A stretch of 64,000 nt of DNA from Allolobophora icterica (lineage: Eukaryota > Annelida > Clitellata > Crassiclitellata > Lumbricidae): the NCBI GenBank assembly GCA_963556255.1, contig OY744605.1, positions 41,780,335 through 41,844,334 of the forward strand. Direction: 5' to 3'. Below, in pieces: positions 37,012-48,277 of this stretch. The translations under genes were made by a program, and so were the position numbers. The notes beneath the pieces were generated by a model. The model was not told the origin of the DNA, did not search any database, and saw only the letters and a list, made by a program, of their open reading frames with translations. Position 1 is the stretch's first letter; every line of letters starts with the position of its first letter.

Positions 37012-37365
37012 CTGATTAGCTAGCCTTTTCCTTTCAGTGCTTGTGAACATGGGCGTTTGGAGTGGGCAAAAAATGAAATCTTTTGACAATTATGATTATT
37101 ATAACAGTCTCAACACAATTTTCAACGCTGAAAGGCACTTAATTATTTAGGTAAGTCCTTGACCACTATTTATTTTTAAAGTTGTCACGTGTTCTGTGTT
37201 CATGAATATGTGAAAACGTCATTTTGATGCCCTCAAGAAAATTTTTGCCTCCCAGAAAATTTTTGCCCACCCCCAGAAAAATTTCTGCACATGCCCATGC
37301 TTGTGAAGTCTGTTTACTTTACGTACATGTGTAAATATCCATGTACCGTATATACTTGTCGCTGT
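37012..37365. other. No recognised gene
   Basis: Intergenic. AAAATTTTTGCC-type triplication at 37230-37300. Confidence 0.4.
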
Positions 37366-37369
37366 TCAC

Positions 37370-37592
37370 TCTGTTCCACCGCCCACGGTGACGTACATGT
37401 TCCTTTCGCTCACACTATCTGGAACGGGTTTCCTCTCGAACTGCGGTCTCTCCCTTGGGTCTCGTCCACCTCTTTCTTCTCTGCTCTTAAGGCTACTCTC
37501 TATCGCCAAGGTTGGGCTGGGAGCACCTCTGAATAGTTACCTTGAAGAGCGTGCTATATAAATGTCTAGCTGATTGACTGATTGATTGATAC
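37370..37592 (+). pseudogene. LINE 3' end (family B) with TGAT tail
   Basis: IWNGFPLELRSLPWVSSTS followed by FFSALKATLY is the classic RT terminus, ending GSTSE-stop, TTGAAGAGCGTGCTATATAA and a TGATTGAT tail. Confidence 0.85.
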
Positions 37593-37601
37593 AGTATACA
37601 C

Positions 37602-37758
37602 CAGAGGTGAGCAAACTTTTTGCAAATTGGCCACGTGAGTAAAACTTCTCGTGGTCTGCATATTGTGATTGTTTTAATTTTCTGAAGAATTGTGTGGGCC
37701 AGATAAAAAATGTTGGCAGGTTGGATTTGGCCCGCATGTCGTAGTTTGTCCACCCTTG
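37602..37758. mobile_element. hAT-like MITE (157 bp)
   Basis: Ends CAGAGGTGAGCAAAC / GTTTGTCCACCCTTG, with flanks GTATACAC / GCATACAC (one mismatch). Subterminal TTGGCCACG / TTTGGCCCGC. Lies directly after the LINE tail. Confidence 0.85.
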
Positions 37759-37778
37759 GCATACACAGTGGGCATAAA

Positions 37779-38321
37779 CAGAGGCGTCTATCCCCCCCTA
37801 AGTGATTGGAGCAACTTCCCCATTCCCCTCTTCTTCCCCTTCCTTCCCCCCTAAAATGGTGGCACACACCAGTGCATATTTTAAGGAATTTAGACTACTG
37901 GGACAAAATTTTGGAACTCGTCTCTGAAAAACTTTGATGACCTTTTTTTGGGAATTCGTCTCCCCGAAAAAGTTGATGAGCTTTTTTTAGGATGTCATCT
38001 CCCGAAAAAGTCACCTCCCGAAAACAGTTCATGACTTTTCTTAGGAATTCATCTCCCGAAAAAGTTCATGACCTTTTTGGGAATTTACTACTGGGGCAAA
38101 TCTTAAAACTCTTCCAACATTTTGTCCCACTACTTATACTTTAACCATACATTGCCTGGGACAAATCACCCTAACTACTGGGACAAATCCTAACACTACT
38201 GGGACATTTGTCCCACTAGTTATACAGTTAAAATATGCCCTGGCACACACACTGACAGATCTTCCCCTTATTTTTTGAATGGAGCATTTGCTCCAAGGTT
38301 TCTATGGTGTAGACGCCCCTG
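37779..38321. mobile_element. hAT-like MITE, CAGAGGCGTCTA family, with nested element
   Basis: Ends CAGAGGCGTCTATCC / GGTGTAGACGCCCCTG, with perfect duplications GGCATAAA at 37771-37778 and 38322-38329. Interrupted by 37870-38242; about 162 bp without it. Confidence 0.9.
37870..38242. mobile_element. Nested hAT-like MITE, CAGTGCATATTTTAA
   Basis: Ends CAGTGCATATTTTAA / TTAAAATATGCCCTG, with perfect duplications GCACACAC at 37862-37869 and 38243-38250. The interior has four or five copies of a ~36-bp unit (TCTCCCGAAAAAGTTCATGA) and ACTACTGGGACAAAT repeats. Confidence 0.92.
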
Positions 38322-38867
38322 GGCATAAACAATATTACCTATCTAGGTTGATACCAATGATTTAATTCAATCATCAAGTGCTAGCACAAAATTAATGCAG
38401 TGATAAATGAGCATCTGTACTTGGCAGAAAGATGAAAATAATCCAAAAACTGTCTGTTAATCATGTTTGGTCTAATTGTCTATTTATCAAACAGCTGCCA
38501 TCCATCACTGTGAAGACCAACACACAAAGACAGTTGCAATTAGCTTGCAATGAATGGTCACCGACTGTATAGTAATTTTCAGTTTGTTCTGAATTTTGTT
38601 ACATATGCTGTACTTACTAAGTGTAACTCGATCAAAACCCCTCAAACTGCCAAGAATGTATGCTGGTAATTAAGAAAGAACTTTGAACTAGATTATAGTC
38701 ACCAGGACAAATTCTTGTCTATTCCCAGATCCCATCCAAATCATGCAACTTTCTATTACATGCTCTATTTCAAAACTTCAACCTTTTCCACAAATCACAT
38801 CAACTACATTGCATATATGGCACATATGTTAGCTGTCAGCAGTGACCAGCAGTTAAAAAAGTCAAAC

Positions 38868-39095
38868 TCATTTAGCTCGATCTTGGTCACCATCATCAAC
38901 ATTCACTTGTTTCGAAACATCTACCGCACTCCCATCATCTGCTTCAGAATGTTCTACAACAGTCCTGCCATCTGGCTGTTCCACGTGTCGCTTCCCGCTG
39001 GGATCAATCACAAAATTGTAATTTGAACGTTGGTTCAATGCCACCTCAATTGCATTTTCAAGATCATCTGCTGATATGAAATGCTTTGATTCTTC
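38868..39095 (-). CDS. MRPS26: MRPS26 exon 4 (stop codon)
   Basis: The acceptor attttag starts EESKHFISADDLENAIEVAL, the family signature. An acidic tail follows, ending DQDRAK and TGA at 38868. Confidence 0.93.
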   Translation of the reverse strand, partial: EESKHFISADDLENAIEVALNQRSNYNFVIDPSGKRHVEQPDGRTVVEHSEADDGSAVDVSKQVNVDDGDQDRAK

Positions 39096-41095
39096 CTAAA
39101 ATGACAGAAAAATAAACAGAATAAAGTTCTACACCAATTTTATTAATACAGATTCACCATTTAGCTTTCAATCACCCACCAGCAACAGCTTTAGTAAAAA
39201 CATAAAAAAACAAGATATAAATCAAGGTGGCAAGCAGTTGGTGAAAGAACTATGGGCAGGCACAAAATGAGTTGAGATACATCTCAGTGACGCTTTAGTT
39301 TGAATCGCTGGAGGTGAAGTTGCCCACATTCCCAGTTACAAGCACCATGATGAAGGTGTAGCAAGAGGAGGAAAACATTTATAATGTAACATTCACTTCA
39401 AAAGACAGAAAAAATGACAGAAAAATAAACAGAATAAAGTTCTACACCAATTTTTTTAATACAGATTCACCATTTAGCTTTCAATCACCCACCAGCAACA
39501 GCTTTAGTAAAAACATAAAAAAACAAGATATAAATCAAGGTGGCAAGCAGTTGGTGAAAGAACTATGGGCAGGCACAAAATGAGTTGAGATACATCCCAG
39601 TGACGCTTTAGTTTGAATCGCTGAAGGTGAAGTTGCCCACATTCCCAGTTACAAGCACCATGATGAAGGTGTAGCAAGAGGAGGAAAACATTTATAATGT
39701 AACATTCACTTCAAAAGAGGTCAAGGTGACGATTCTGCAAAGATAATCAGGTCAAACTGTACAGAACAAAGTGAAACACAAGACATAAACAGTTACTAAT
39801 AGGCTGATAAAATAAGTGACATGGCAAGTGTAAAAAAAGTCTCAACTGTAACAAATGCAAAAAGGCAAATCTACTGTAAAAAAATTTTACAACAGATAGC
39901 GAGGGTAAAAGTGAAGATGCAGTTGGCATGGTTATAATAGCTTGGTTGAGCTTTATTAAGCTTTACTGGTTTTATTCTGTACTATTTGACATTAGGCACA
40001 GTTGCACTCAAACTTTTTACACTTGTATAATTACCAATAGGTAGTATTGCCGTAGCAAATAATTAGCAATATGTAGTTTAGTCTGTGCTTGACAAACAAG
40101 AAATTGTTAAAATAGATCAACTTTGCTACATGGTTAGGGTTCAGTAGACATAATACCATTTAAACTATGTTTTTTACTGTAAGGAAATGAAATATTTATT
40201 AATTAGCTCTACTAAGTTTTTCACATTTTCCACAGTACTAACACACTTGCAGCACACTTTTGGATCCAATCAGGTCAGATGTAGAAAAAACTTTTAGAGA
40301 GGCTTTAGTAAACTGACCATGCTAAATTTGTTGTCAAATACCGAAATATCAGATGAATTTTTTTGTTCCACAGAGTTTAAATTACCTATTTTACATTCTT
40401 TTACCTGATCATTTATCCCGTTCCTAAAGACCTTTTTCTATCGCACAAAAGAATGGTAAATTGGAAAATTTTCATAGACTGAACCTGCAAGCTCCTTTTA
40501 AAACAGCTGTGGTATTCAGTCAAGATTGTTAACACACAATCTTGTTAAGATTTCTAAAAAGTAACATATAGTTACATAAGCAGATGAGATATTGTGTTGT
40601 TACCTTGGTTTTCAACACTTGCGATCTTAGTTGTTTATGCAGCTCCTTTTGTTTCTCTTCCATTTCAATCAGCTGTTGCAGCTCGATCTCAAGCTTCTCT
40701 TTAGAAAGAGTAGCTTCTCTTGCTTCTCTGTTTATTGACACCAAACAACATTAAACATCACACAAAAAACAAGAACTTTCAGACATCTAAGCATAACAAT
40801 TTCTTTATGCACACCCACTGTTACTAATTAAACTGTCAGTTCATCACTTACAACTAGTTTGCTGTTCATACTAACGATTGTATGGGCCAGTAACAAGAAA
40901 CAAATGTCACTGAGAGAACACTGGCTTAGGTGCATAATTCCTAACACTTGTGTAAAACAATGGAGTGACAAGCAATACAAAAGCTATAATATGCTGTATA
41001 ACAACTTAACATTCTTAAAGTAACAACTGGGAAAGGTAAACATATTCTTTAAAAGTATATATATATAAATATACATACATATATATACAGTCAGC

Positions 41096-41132
<37 letters not shown>

Positions 41133-43637
41133 ACGTGTAGAGCACACACAGGCATTTGAGACAGACAGAGAGAGACGGACAATCAGACAGACAGAGATAG
41201 AAAGACAGATAGACAGAGAGGAATGAACAAAGTCAGAGCCCTGTGCTATGCTAAGCATGGCAGGAATGCACTAGCATGTGTTGCCTAGAATTTACAGACT
41301 CACCTAAATTTAGCGGACTGTTCGTTCCAGAGATTATTTTCTTGTATACACATTGCAAAATGCTGGTCTTCCTGATCCACATATAACTGGTCAGTCAAAG
41401 AAGCTGCCTTTGCCTTCAGCTCATTTCTAAAATACTCCCTGTTCATCCAAAAACAAAAAAATTAAAAGCATAAATAATGACTGCGCTAAAGTTTAATTAT
41501 GCCACCTGGTTGCAGTCAAAATAAAGTTTACACGTTGTGTTACTGTTCTTGCAAAATCTGTACAGCAAAGTCTCTTATACCCAGTGGTTGAGAGGGATTA
41601 ACTCACCTTCCCTAAGTCATAAGCCAGCAAAAGACAAGCGTCAAAGTCCTGTGCTAAACCTATAATAAAAATTCATTCACCTGCAGCACGGTTGGCTGTG
41701 GCAATATCACCTAGATGCAGGCCTAACACTTTAACAAGGAGCTGCAGTAAGTTAAAGTGTTAAATCCCCATAATTAGTTGGCAGCAGCCTGCCTTAAATA
41801 TATTGGCTTTGCCTAACCTTATAAGGAAATGGCAGCACTGGCTGCCTACTTAACAATGCACTGCGTTTATTATACTTATGCACAAGAAAAACTAATTGGC
41901 TGATGACAAGCTATCTTGTTTCAGGTATCTGTATTTTCATGTCATCTCAATCTTCCACAATGCACCACTGGATAGAACTTTTGCTATGCACAACACTGGC
42001 TTTGCCATGGTCGTCCCCATTCAGGAAAAGGCAGCATTGCAACCGGTGGCGGCGATCTTGTTTGACAGGTGGGGAAGAACAATTTTGAACTGATCTGGTC
42101 AAAAAAGAGTTTTGAACTGATCTGGTCAAAAAAATTGTCACGCCACGAAAAAATTTGACTACCTTTTATCGGTGTTTCTTCAAAATTTGGGGGTCTGATA
42201 TATGGCGTGTCCCCCACTGTTAAAGGTGGGGGTCTTGTCCGCCTCGACACCCCAGGGATCGCCGCCCATGATTGCAACCAGTGAAACAACCTGTCATTTA
42301 CTTTTCATTCTCTTCAATCAAGCAGTACATAAGGGTTTCAAGGTGTACTTGAACAGTATGCTCAATATGTACTGTTTCTAGCTCAAGAGTGCCGTGCCCT
42401 ATTACCGCACCACCTAGCACTGTTCTTGTTGCAGTCCTATGGAATATAATTTAATAAAGTGAACCGCAGCAACTCACGATCTCATTGCTATGTATTGCAA
42501 CTACGATGTAAAGGTAATCCTCAAGAAACATCTCCTTGTCATTCATCACCCTACTTATAAATAATATGGCTAACTCAGCTTTCAAGAGACAGAACAGCAC
42601 GCTACCGAAAGGACTGTCACAAATAAGTAAATAAGTTGTAAGCAACAGAAACTAAGAAGGCACAAACGTTTTCTCACAAAATGTATTTTGGTATCACTAA
42701 ATTAAGAAATTGGGTATGTTTCAATGATGCACAAAACAATGTTTGATACTGTGTTATTCTCGCAAAATGTGTTTTGCCAAAGAAAGTTTTCCAGTCTGCC
42801 TTTTAACAAAGACCCAAAGGCTGTGGTCTTTGAGGGAACTACTTACTGCCTATTTACTTACAACAGCCCTTCATTTAGCATGCAGCATTCTACTTTCTTG
42901 CAATCTGAGGTAGCCATATTGTTTATATGTAGGGCAACAGTGATAGGTGCTTCTTGAGGATTAACCACAAAATATACTACATAAATTGCTACATAACATT
43001 ACAAGGTCAAGTCTGTGTCAAACGCACACACATACACTCTAGATATTCATATACTGATAGAGAAAAAACCAGTCGTTGCACCACAACCAGGTACATCTAA
43101 TAGGGGCAGTGTCTGATAAATAACATTTAAGTGGACTCTGGCATACAGAACTCTAGATATAGTTTTTATCGTCTTTGTCGGGAAGCTCAAATTGATGCTG
43201 ACGCGATCGTAGGTTACAACGTCTCTTGGCTGGAGGAACAGGCCGCGCAGGACATGCATACATATAAAAATTGAAAATGCATTTCAAAAGCTGGAGGAAT
43301 GATTATAAATTCACTTGAAAACTTATACATAAACACACGTAAACACAGATTGCATTTTGTATTACAGAACACCATAACTGGCATAAAACCCTCAGACTCA
43401 AATTTGATACCTTAGCGACCGCATTTGCGTTCGGTAATGTGCGTAACGGACCATCAGCTCAGCGCTCTCCTCTAGGTTTTCGGGTTTTCTTTCCGGAATA
43501 CTAAACAATTTACTAGGAGTAATCGGTGCCCAGCGTCTTTTTCTCCATCGGACAGTAGTTATCAAAGTAGTTTCCACTTTGATCAATTGACCATTACTGA
43601 AACAATTAAAGGGCAAACTGCACAGACGCGTCAACAT
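38868..43637 (-). CDS. MRPS26: mitochondrial ribosomal protein mS26 (MRPS26), complete, 4 coding exons
   Basis: The coding sequence is the complement of 43637-43411, 41438-41304, 40727-40604 and 39095-38868. This gives 237 residues plus a TGA stop, with all phases consistent. mS26 is a metazoan-specific helical protein of the mitoribosome small subunit. The N-terminus (MLTRLCSLPF..., Arg-rich and without acidic residues for its first ~25) fits a matrix-targeting presequence. Residues ~36-76 match the conserved RxxR...MxRYAHYRxQxRSLR block. The middle (~77-162) is a charged helix with Glu/Gln/Lys-rich heptad character. ESKHFISADDLENAIEVAL then RSNYNFVID (from ~165) matches the signature [27 protein letters not shown] of human MRPS26. 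It is about 30 residues longer than human MRPS26 because of an acidic C-terminal tail. Intron 1 hosts a MITE and an inverted repeat; the last intron has a 313-bp tandem duplication. No canonical AATAAA is obvious; ATTAAA at 38366-38361 is a candidate. Confidence 0.92.
39101..39726. repeat. 313-bp tandem duplication in MRPS26 last intron
   Basis: 39101-39413 and 39414-39726 differ at only about three positions. The first copy begins 6 bp after the exon 4 acceptor (minus sense). Confidence 0.95.
40604..40727 (-). CDS. MRPS26: MRPS26 exon 3
   Basis: The acceptor aaacag and donor gtaaca flank EAREATLSKEKLEIELQQL and following Lys/Glu/Gln-rich helix to VLKTK. Confidence 0.92.
41080..41220 (+). 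repeat. (AT)n and GACA-rich microsatellites in MRPS26 intron 2
   Basis: (AT)n at 41096-41126, then GACAGACAGAGA-type sequence at 41160-41220. Confidence 0.92.
41304..41438 (-). CDS. MRPS26: MRPS26 exon 2
   Basis: The acceptor gaacag and donor gtgagt flank EYFRNELKAKAASLTDQLYV and a helical region ending NEQSAKF. Confidence 0.92.
42044..42270 (-). mobile_element. hAT-like MITE, CATGGGCGGCGATC family, copy 2 (MRPS26 intron 1)
   Basis: Begins CGGTGGCGGCGATCTTGTT and ends GGGATCGCCGCCCATG, with perfect duplications ATTGCAAC at 42036-42043 and 42271-42278. Contains TTTTGAACTGATCTGGTCAA twice. Confidence 0.93.
42480..42990. repeat. Diverged inverted repeat in MRPS26 intron 1
   Basis: The complement of ~42500-42640 and the plus strand of ~42850-42970 share TAGCCATATT, TTTATA, GTAGGG and TTCTTGAGGATTA in the same order. 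A pair of opposed copies of one element, or the arms of a long-TIR element. Confidence 0.5.
43411..43637 (-). CDS. MRPS26: MRPS26 exon 1
   Basis: ATG at 43637; ends CTAAG before gtatca. Encodes the presequence and the RYAHYRTQMRSL block. Confidence 0.92.
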
Positions 43638-43666
43638 GTTGCTGAACTAAGTTTGACATATGGCGA

Positions 43667-43676
43667 CCACTTCCGG
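43667..43676 (-). promoter_or_regulatory. GABP/ETS (NRF-2) type site in MRPS26 promoter
   Basis: On the minus strand the sequence is CCGGAAGTGG, 30 bp upstream of the MRPS26 ATG, and is followed by CGCCATAT, a possible YY1 core. ETS/NRF-2 plus YY1 sites are typical of nuclear genes for mitochondrial proteins. Motif match only. Confidence 0.6.
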
Positions 43677-43859
43677 ATTGCGTAAATATGGAGAGTAACC
43701 AGGCAGACCGATTGAAACTGAAAAATTAAAAAAGTAACTTTAACACAAGACGAACGACTGGTCTGTTTCTGTTTATAATTATTAATAACTCCATCAAGGT
43801 AAAATTAGTAGAGCTGTGTGCGATCCTGGTCAACGGCTTCTGGAAAGAATAGCCCAAGG

Positions 43860-44115
43860 CATGGGCGGCGATCCCGGGGGTCGAGGGGGACAAGACCCCC
43901 CACCTTTTAGAGTGGGGGCACACCATACATTTGCCCTCCCCAAATTTTGAAGAAACACCAAAAAAGGTTATCAAATTTTATCGCGCGTGAGCGTGAAAAC
44001 ATTTGTGAATATGAATTTTTTTACCTCTTTTTTGACCAGTTCATGTCAAAGCTCTTTCTTTGACCAGATCATTTCTAAAGTGTCCCCCACCTGTCAAACA
44101 AAATCGCCGCCACTG
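43860..44115 (+). mobile_element. hAT-like MITE, CATGGGCGGCGATC family, copy 3
   Basis: Ends CATGGGCGGCGATCCCGGG / AAAATCGCCGCCACTG, with perfect duplications GCCCAAGG at 43852-43859 and 44116-44123. Confidence 0.93.
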
Positions 44116-44123
44116 GCCCAAGG

Positions 44124-44237
44124 GTTAGGGACAGATCAACTCCTCTGAATTGACGCAGCGTTCGTGAATAAACTTGTGCTCTGAGCTTAGCTTAAATTTC
44201 TAGTGGCGCTTTAGAAAGTACAGTTTACGATTACAAT
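44124..44237 (+). repeat. LINE 3' end (family A) with GATTAC tail
   Basis: GACGCAGCGTTCGTGAATAA, TAGTGGCGCTTTAGAAAGTA and TTTACGATTACAA match the family A 3' UTR. Confidence 0.75.
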
Positions 44238-44541
44238 AGGCCTATTACTGTGGCCTTATATATTGCTGTATCGCTGACGATAGGGCCTATACCTTGTGGT
44301 GCTGAGAAATTTCGAGATTTACATTTATACTCGAAAAATGCCTCAAGTCTAAAAATTCTTGGTGTACATATTTTTTGCTTGCCTCTTCGGATCATGGCAA
44401 AGAAATCCACATAAATATGTCTGTCGATGAAGCTCAACTTTATGCGGAATTGATGACTGGATGCTTATAGAAGGAGGATCAATAGGAGCCGTTTCCCAAA
44501 TTCGACTTAATTGTCTTCGCCTATATGGTACGTGTAGTGAC

Positions 44542-45243
44542 CACTGGCGTAAACTTGTCCAAAATATTGGTGGGGCAAAATATTGCTGGGGAAAAATATT
44601 GCTGGGGCATGGGGTCTGGACCAGAGGTGCAAAAAAGTTTTTTCAAGATGAATCGTTGTTTGTTGTTGTTTTTTCGGTTTTTTGTTTTTATGGTTTTTGT
44701 TGTTTTGGTTGTTTTTAAGTTTTTCTGATTTCAGATCATAAAAAACATGAAAAATGGCATGAGCAAGAGCTCCAACTCAGTAAATTCAGTTGCGATTTCC
44801 GAAAATTTAAATCATTTAATCAATGCAATTAAAATAACTTCTACAAAAATAAGAAATTTATTTTTTTAAACAAAACAAATTTTGTGGTTTTCTTTTTGTT
44901 GTTGTTTAAAGCAAAATCCTAAAAAGCTTTTTTCACCTCTGTTCTGGACAGGCTTCCGGTGTTACGTTAATGAAATGGGTGTTTTGTTTACATGTAAATT
45001 TGTTTCACATTGAAGATATTGAAAATAAAAAAATAAATCTTTGTTTCCATTATGGATTTATGATAGTATTTCAGTTCTGTGTCTCTGTTTGTCTGTTTCT
45101 GAAGAAATTTGTCTGTATTGAAACATAATATTTTAATATTTGAAGAAATTCTCCTCTCGATTTTTGTGGGGGCATTGCCCCGGCTCCTCAATTATTGGGG
45201 GGGGGCACGTGCCCCGGCTGACCCCCCAGAGTCTACGCCTATG
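44542..45243 (+). mobile_element. hAT-like element, CACTGGCGTAAAC family, long copy (702 bp)
   Basis: Begins CACTGGCGTAAACTTGTCC and ends GAGTCTACGCCTATG, with perfect duplications GTAGTGAC at 44534-44541 and 45244-45251. Includes ~480 bp absent from 32568-32791. No transposase ORF. Confidence 0.92.
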
Positions 45244-45489
45244 GTAGTGACTATATATGGACACTGGACAATCGCCTTCTAAAAAGTTCCTTGGAGTAGG
45301 CCGTAGGCCTACGTACGTGGTAGCCTATAGGCCTACATTCCGCTATAGTGGAGAAGACGAACGGAGCATGCAGAGCTAACGCGCATGTTGACCAAGTCAT
45401 CTGTAGGCTAGGCCTATCAGTTTTACTTTTACTGCGTGTTACTTTTGCGAAAAATCAGTAGGATGTGCATGGTTTCCTTCTGTGGTCTT

Positions 45490-46139
<650 letters not shown>

Positions 46140-46147
46140 GTAGGCTT

Positions 46148-46600
46148 TGTGGCAGATCATTTAATTTGGTGACACCTCCGATCTGTGGGAGGGACAAAAC
46201 ACTTTTGCCAAAACGTCATGATCTACCTCTGGCTTCTCTACTCATCACCCCACATAGTCCCCGGCGCCGCCGCCATCCGCCGCCGCCGCCGCCGTTAAGC
46301 TCTCAAGTCGAAACCAGTCGGTAAGCTATCGACTGCTAGCGACTTCGTTCACTTAATATTTTGCTTGTTGTTTTAATCGCGGTTTCCATGTAAACAATGA
46401 CAGAACAGTGCTTCTACTAACATATAACCAATTGTACGTCCATGTTGTTGTCTATCAATGCAAATATATTATATCCATGTAGAAACTGAAACTGGAATTT
46501 TACAGTAGCCTAACTGAAACGAAAACGGAAATTATTTCAGAACTTAAACTGTAATAAGAACTGAAATTATTTTAGAATTGAAACTTGAACTGAAATAGTA
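46148..46600. other. No gene; CCG tract and GAAACTGAA-rich sequence
   Basis: (CCG)n at 46262-46295. From 46485, imperfect AACTGAAATTATTT-type reiterations continue beyond the following MITE. Confidence 0.5.
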
Positions 46601-46608
46601 ATTATAAA

Positions 46609-46908
46609 CAGGGGCGCCGCCAGGCTCTAAACAATTGGACGCACACCCTCCCGTCTCCTCCCATCCACAACTGTCCCCTGTCTGCCACGCTTAGTTATAC
46701 ACTTAAAATGACTCAGAGTGACTCATTAAAGTACAGTACAACACATGCATATGATTATCATATGATATTAGTTACACATACTATATGGTAAACCAAAATT
46801 ACACAGTGAAATTGTCAAAAATATCGATGCGATGCCTAATCCTTGTGTGGATTTGATTTGGTGGGTGGACGCACGTGCGTCCAGTGCGTCACGCTGCCGG
46901 CGCCCCTG
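46609..46908. mobile_element. hAT-like MITE, CAGGGGCGCCG family (300 bp)
   Basis: Ends CAGGGGCGCCGCCAGG / GCTGCCGGCGCCCCTG, with perfect duplications ATTATAAA at 46601-46608 and 46909-46916. Subterminal GGACGCAC motifs in both orientations. Confidence 0.93.
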
Positions 46909-46916
46909 ATTATAAA

Positions 46917-47399
46917 CCCAAAACTGAATTAAACTTGAAACTAATTATTTTCAAAGCTGAAATATCAATGGCTTGGACTTATAGTGGTATGCTTTTTTCT
47001 TTTTATAAACACTCAAATGCATCACAAATTCACAATAACATTAATTTTCGCAGTCATCGATCTGTCCCTGTCAGCATGCCCACATGGAGCGGAGCCCATG
47101 TAGGACCCATACTCCCATATTGGGCCCGTATAGAGTTCATATGGGTCCCATCTAATGCCCACGGAGGTGATGGCACGCTCAGACCAGTATGCGGTAAACT
47201 GCATTATATTGTTAGGTAACCAGGTATGTCCAATAGACATACCTGATTACATGAGAAGTCGATAGCAAGTCGCTAAGTCAGTCGATAAGTCTAAGCGACT
47301 TAGTCAGTCGATAAGCATGCGACTTAGTCGACTGAGTCGCTAAGTCAGTCGCTAACTCATCAAGTCAGTCGGTAACTTCTTAGCGACTGACTCCGGGTA
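46917..47399. repeat. Intergenic sequence with AGTCGCTAAGTCAGTCG array
   Basis: 47225-47247 is a hairpin (CAGGTATGTC / GACATACCTG). 47262-47390 has about ten GTCGCTAAGT/GACTTAGTCG motifs in both orientations, resembling subterminal repeats of a hAT-like element whose ends I could not define. Confidence 0.55.
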
Positions 47400-47702
47400 C
47401 TAACCCCACACCTAGGTTTTCCACTCCAAATTTAAAACTCACCTCTTCCAGAATTCCTACCCTGATCCATCTGATACTCTGCCTTACAAGCTTTCTCGTC
47501 CTCAACTAACCCTCCGTTAGGCCTACAGCTTCTCTGCCTCTCCATGCAGTCTCTCTGGCAACCGGACTCGATCGGACCACCAACGGACATCGATCTCTGG
47601 ACAACTCCTCGGATACGACGCAGCGCTAGTCAATAAGCTGGTGCTCTGCGCTTAGCTTTGCAGTGGCGCTTTAGAAAATTGGAGATTACGATTACGATTA
47701 CA
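47400..47702 (+). repeat. LINE 3' end (family A) with GATTAC tail
   Basis: AAAACTCACCTCTTCCAGAA, GGCAACCGGACTCGATCGG, GGACATCGATCTCTGGACAA and GTGGCGCTTTAGAAAATTGG match 27462-27740 in reverse, ending in ATTACGATTACGATTACAA. Confidence 0.85.
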
Positions 47703-47764
47703 ACTGCCTCACATTTACATTTACATTGCCTCACGCTCCGAGACCTTGACCAATATTATCCTCT

Positions 47765-47778
47765 GTTGCCGTAGCAAC
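47765..47778. promoter_or_regulatory. RFX X-box upstream of CDC14
   Basis: GTTGCCGTAGCAAC matches the X-box consensus GTNRCC-N(0-3)-RGYAAC perfectly on both half-sites. It lies ~440 bp upstream of the CDC14 ATG, just after a CCAAT box (47750-47754) and 30 bp before a CACGTG E-box. X-boxes bind RFX factors, which drive ciliary genes in animals. Confidence 0.65.
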
Positions 47779-47807
47779 CAGAGCCGTCCCTTGGCAAATG
47801 AAAATAT

Positions 47808-47813
47808 CACGTG
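47808..47813. promoter_or_regulatory. E-box CACGTG (TCACGTGAC context)
   Basis: A bHLH-ZIP type palindrome, TCACGTGAC, 30 bp downstream of the X-box in the presumed CDC14 promoter. Short motif; significance comes only from clustering. Confidence 0.4.
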
Positions 47814-48219
47814 ACCACTTTGCAACTTCCTGTAAATAATCGAGAATGCAAACAGCAATGGAGTTGAGTGGGGAGCGGTAGACTCAATCATTTTTAAATA
47901 TTTTAACATCAGACACACAATCTTGTAATGCCAGTAATGGCGTCGAAGAATATCTAGTGCGACTAACCGTGACAGATGACACGGTTGTCAAAACATGTAG
48001 GATTTTATAGATGCGTTGTTACATCCATCGAGACCTACTACAGCGAATAGACGTACAAGCCCCTAATCAAAGACGAATGCTTCACCTTGTTTAATCATGA
48101 CGCGCAGCGAAATGCAGTTTTGGTGTGGGGCATGAATTCTTAATTTTGACATCGACAATTAAAATAATTGAAGCAACCAGCTTCTTGAAACCTCGGTAAC
48201 AGATATTTGAATAAAAAAT

Positions 48220-48277
48220 ATGGAATTAACAAAACTGGACCTTGAAATTCTTGACAGTTCGTGCGAGATCATCAAAG
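48220..48277 (+). CDS. CDC14: CDC14 exon 1 (start codon)
   Basis: The ATG at 48220 opens 19 codons plus one base and ends before gtgagt. The short acidic N-terminus ending ...SCEIIK joins to DRLYF of exon 2, matching the family's ...KDRLYF start. In-frame stops lie just upstream (tga at 48208), so this is the first usable ATG. Confidence 0.88.
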
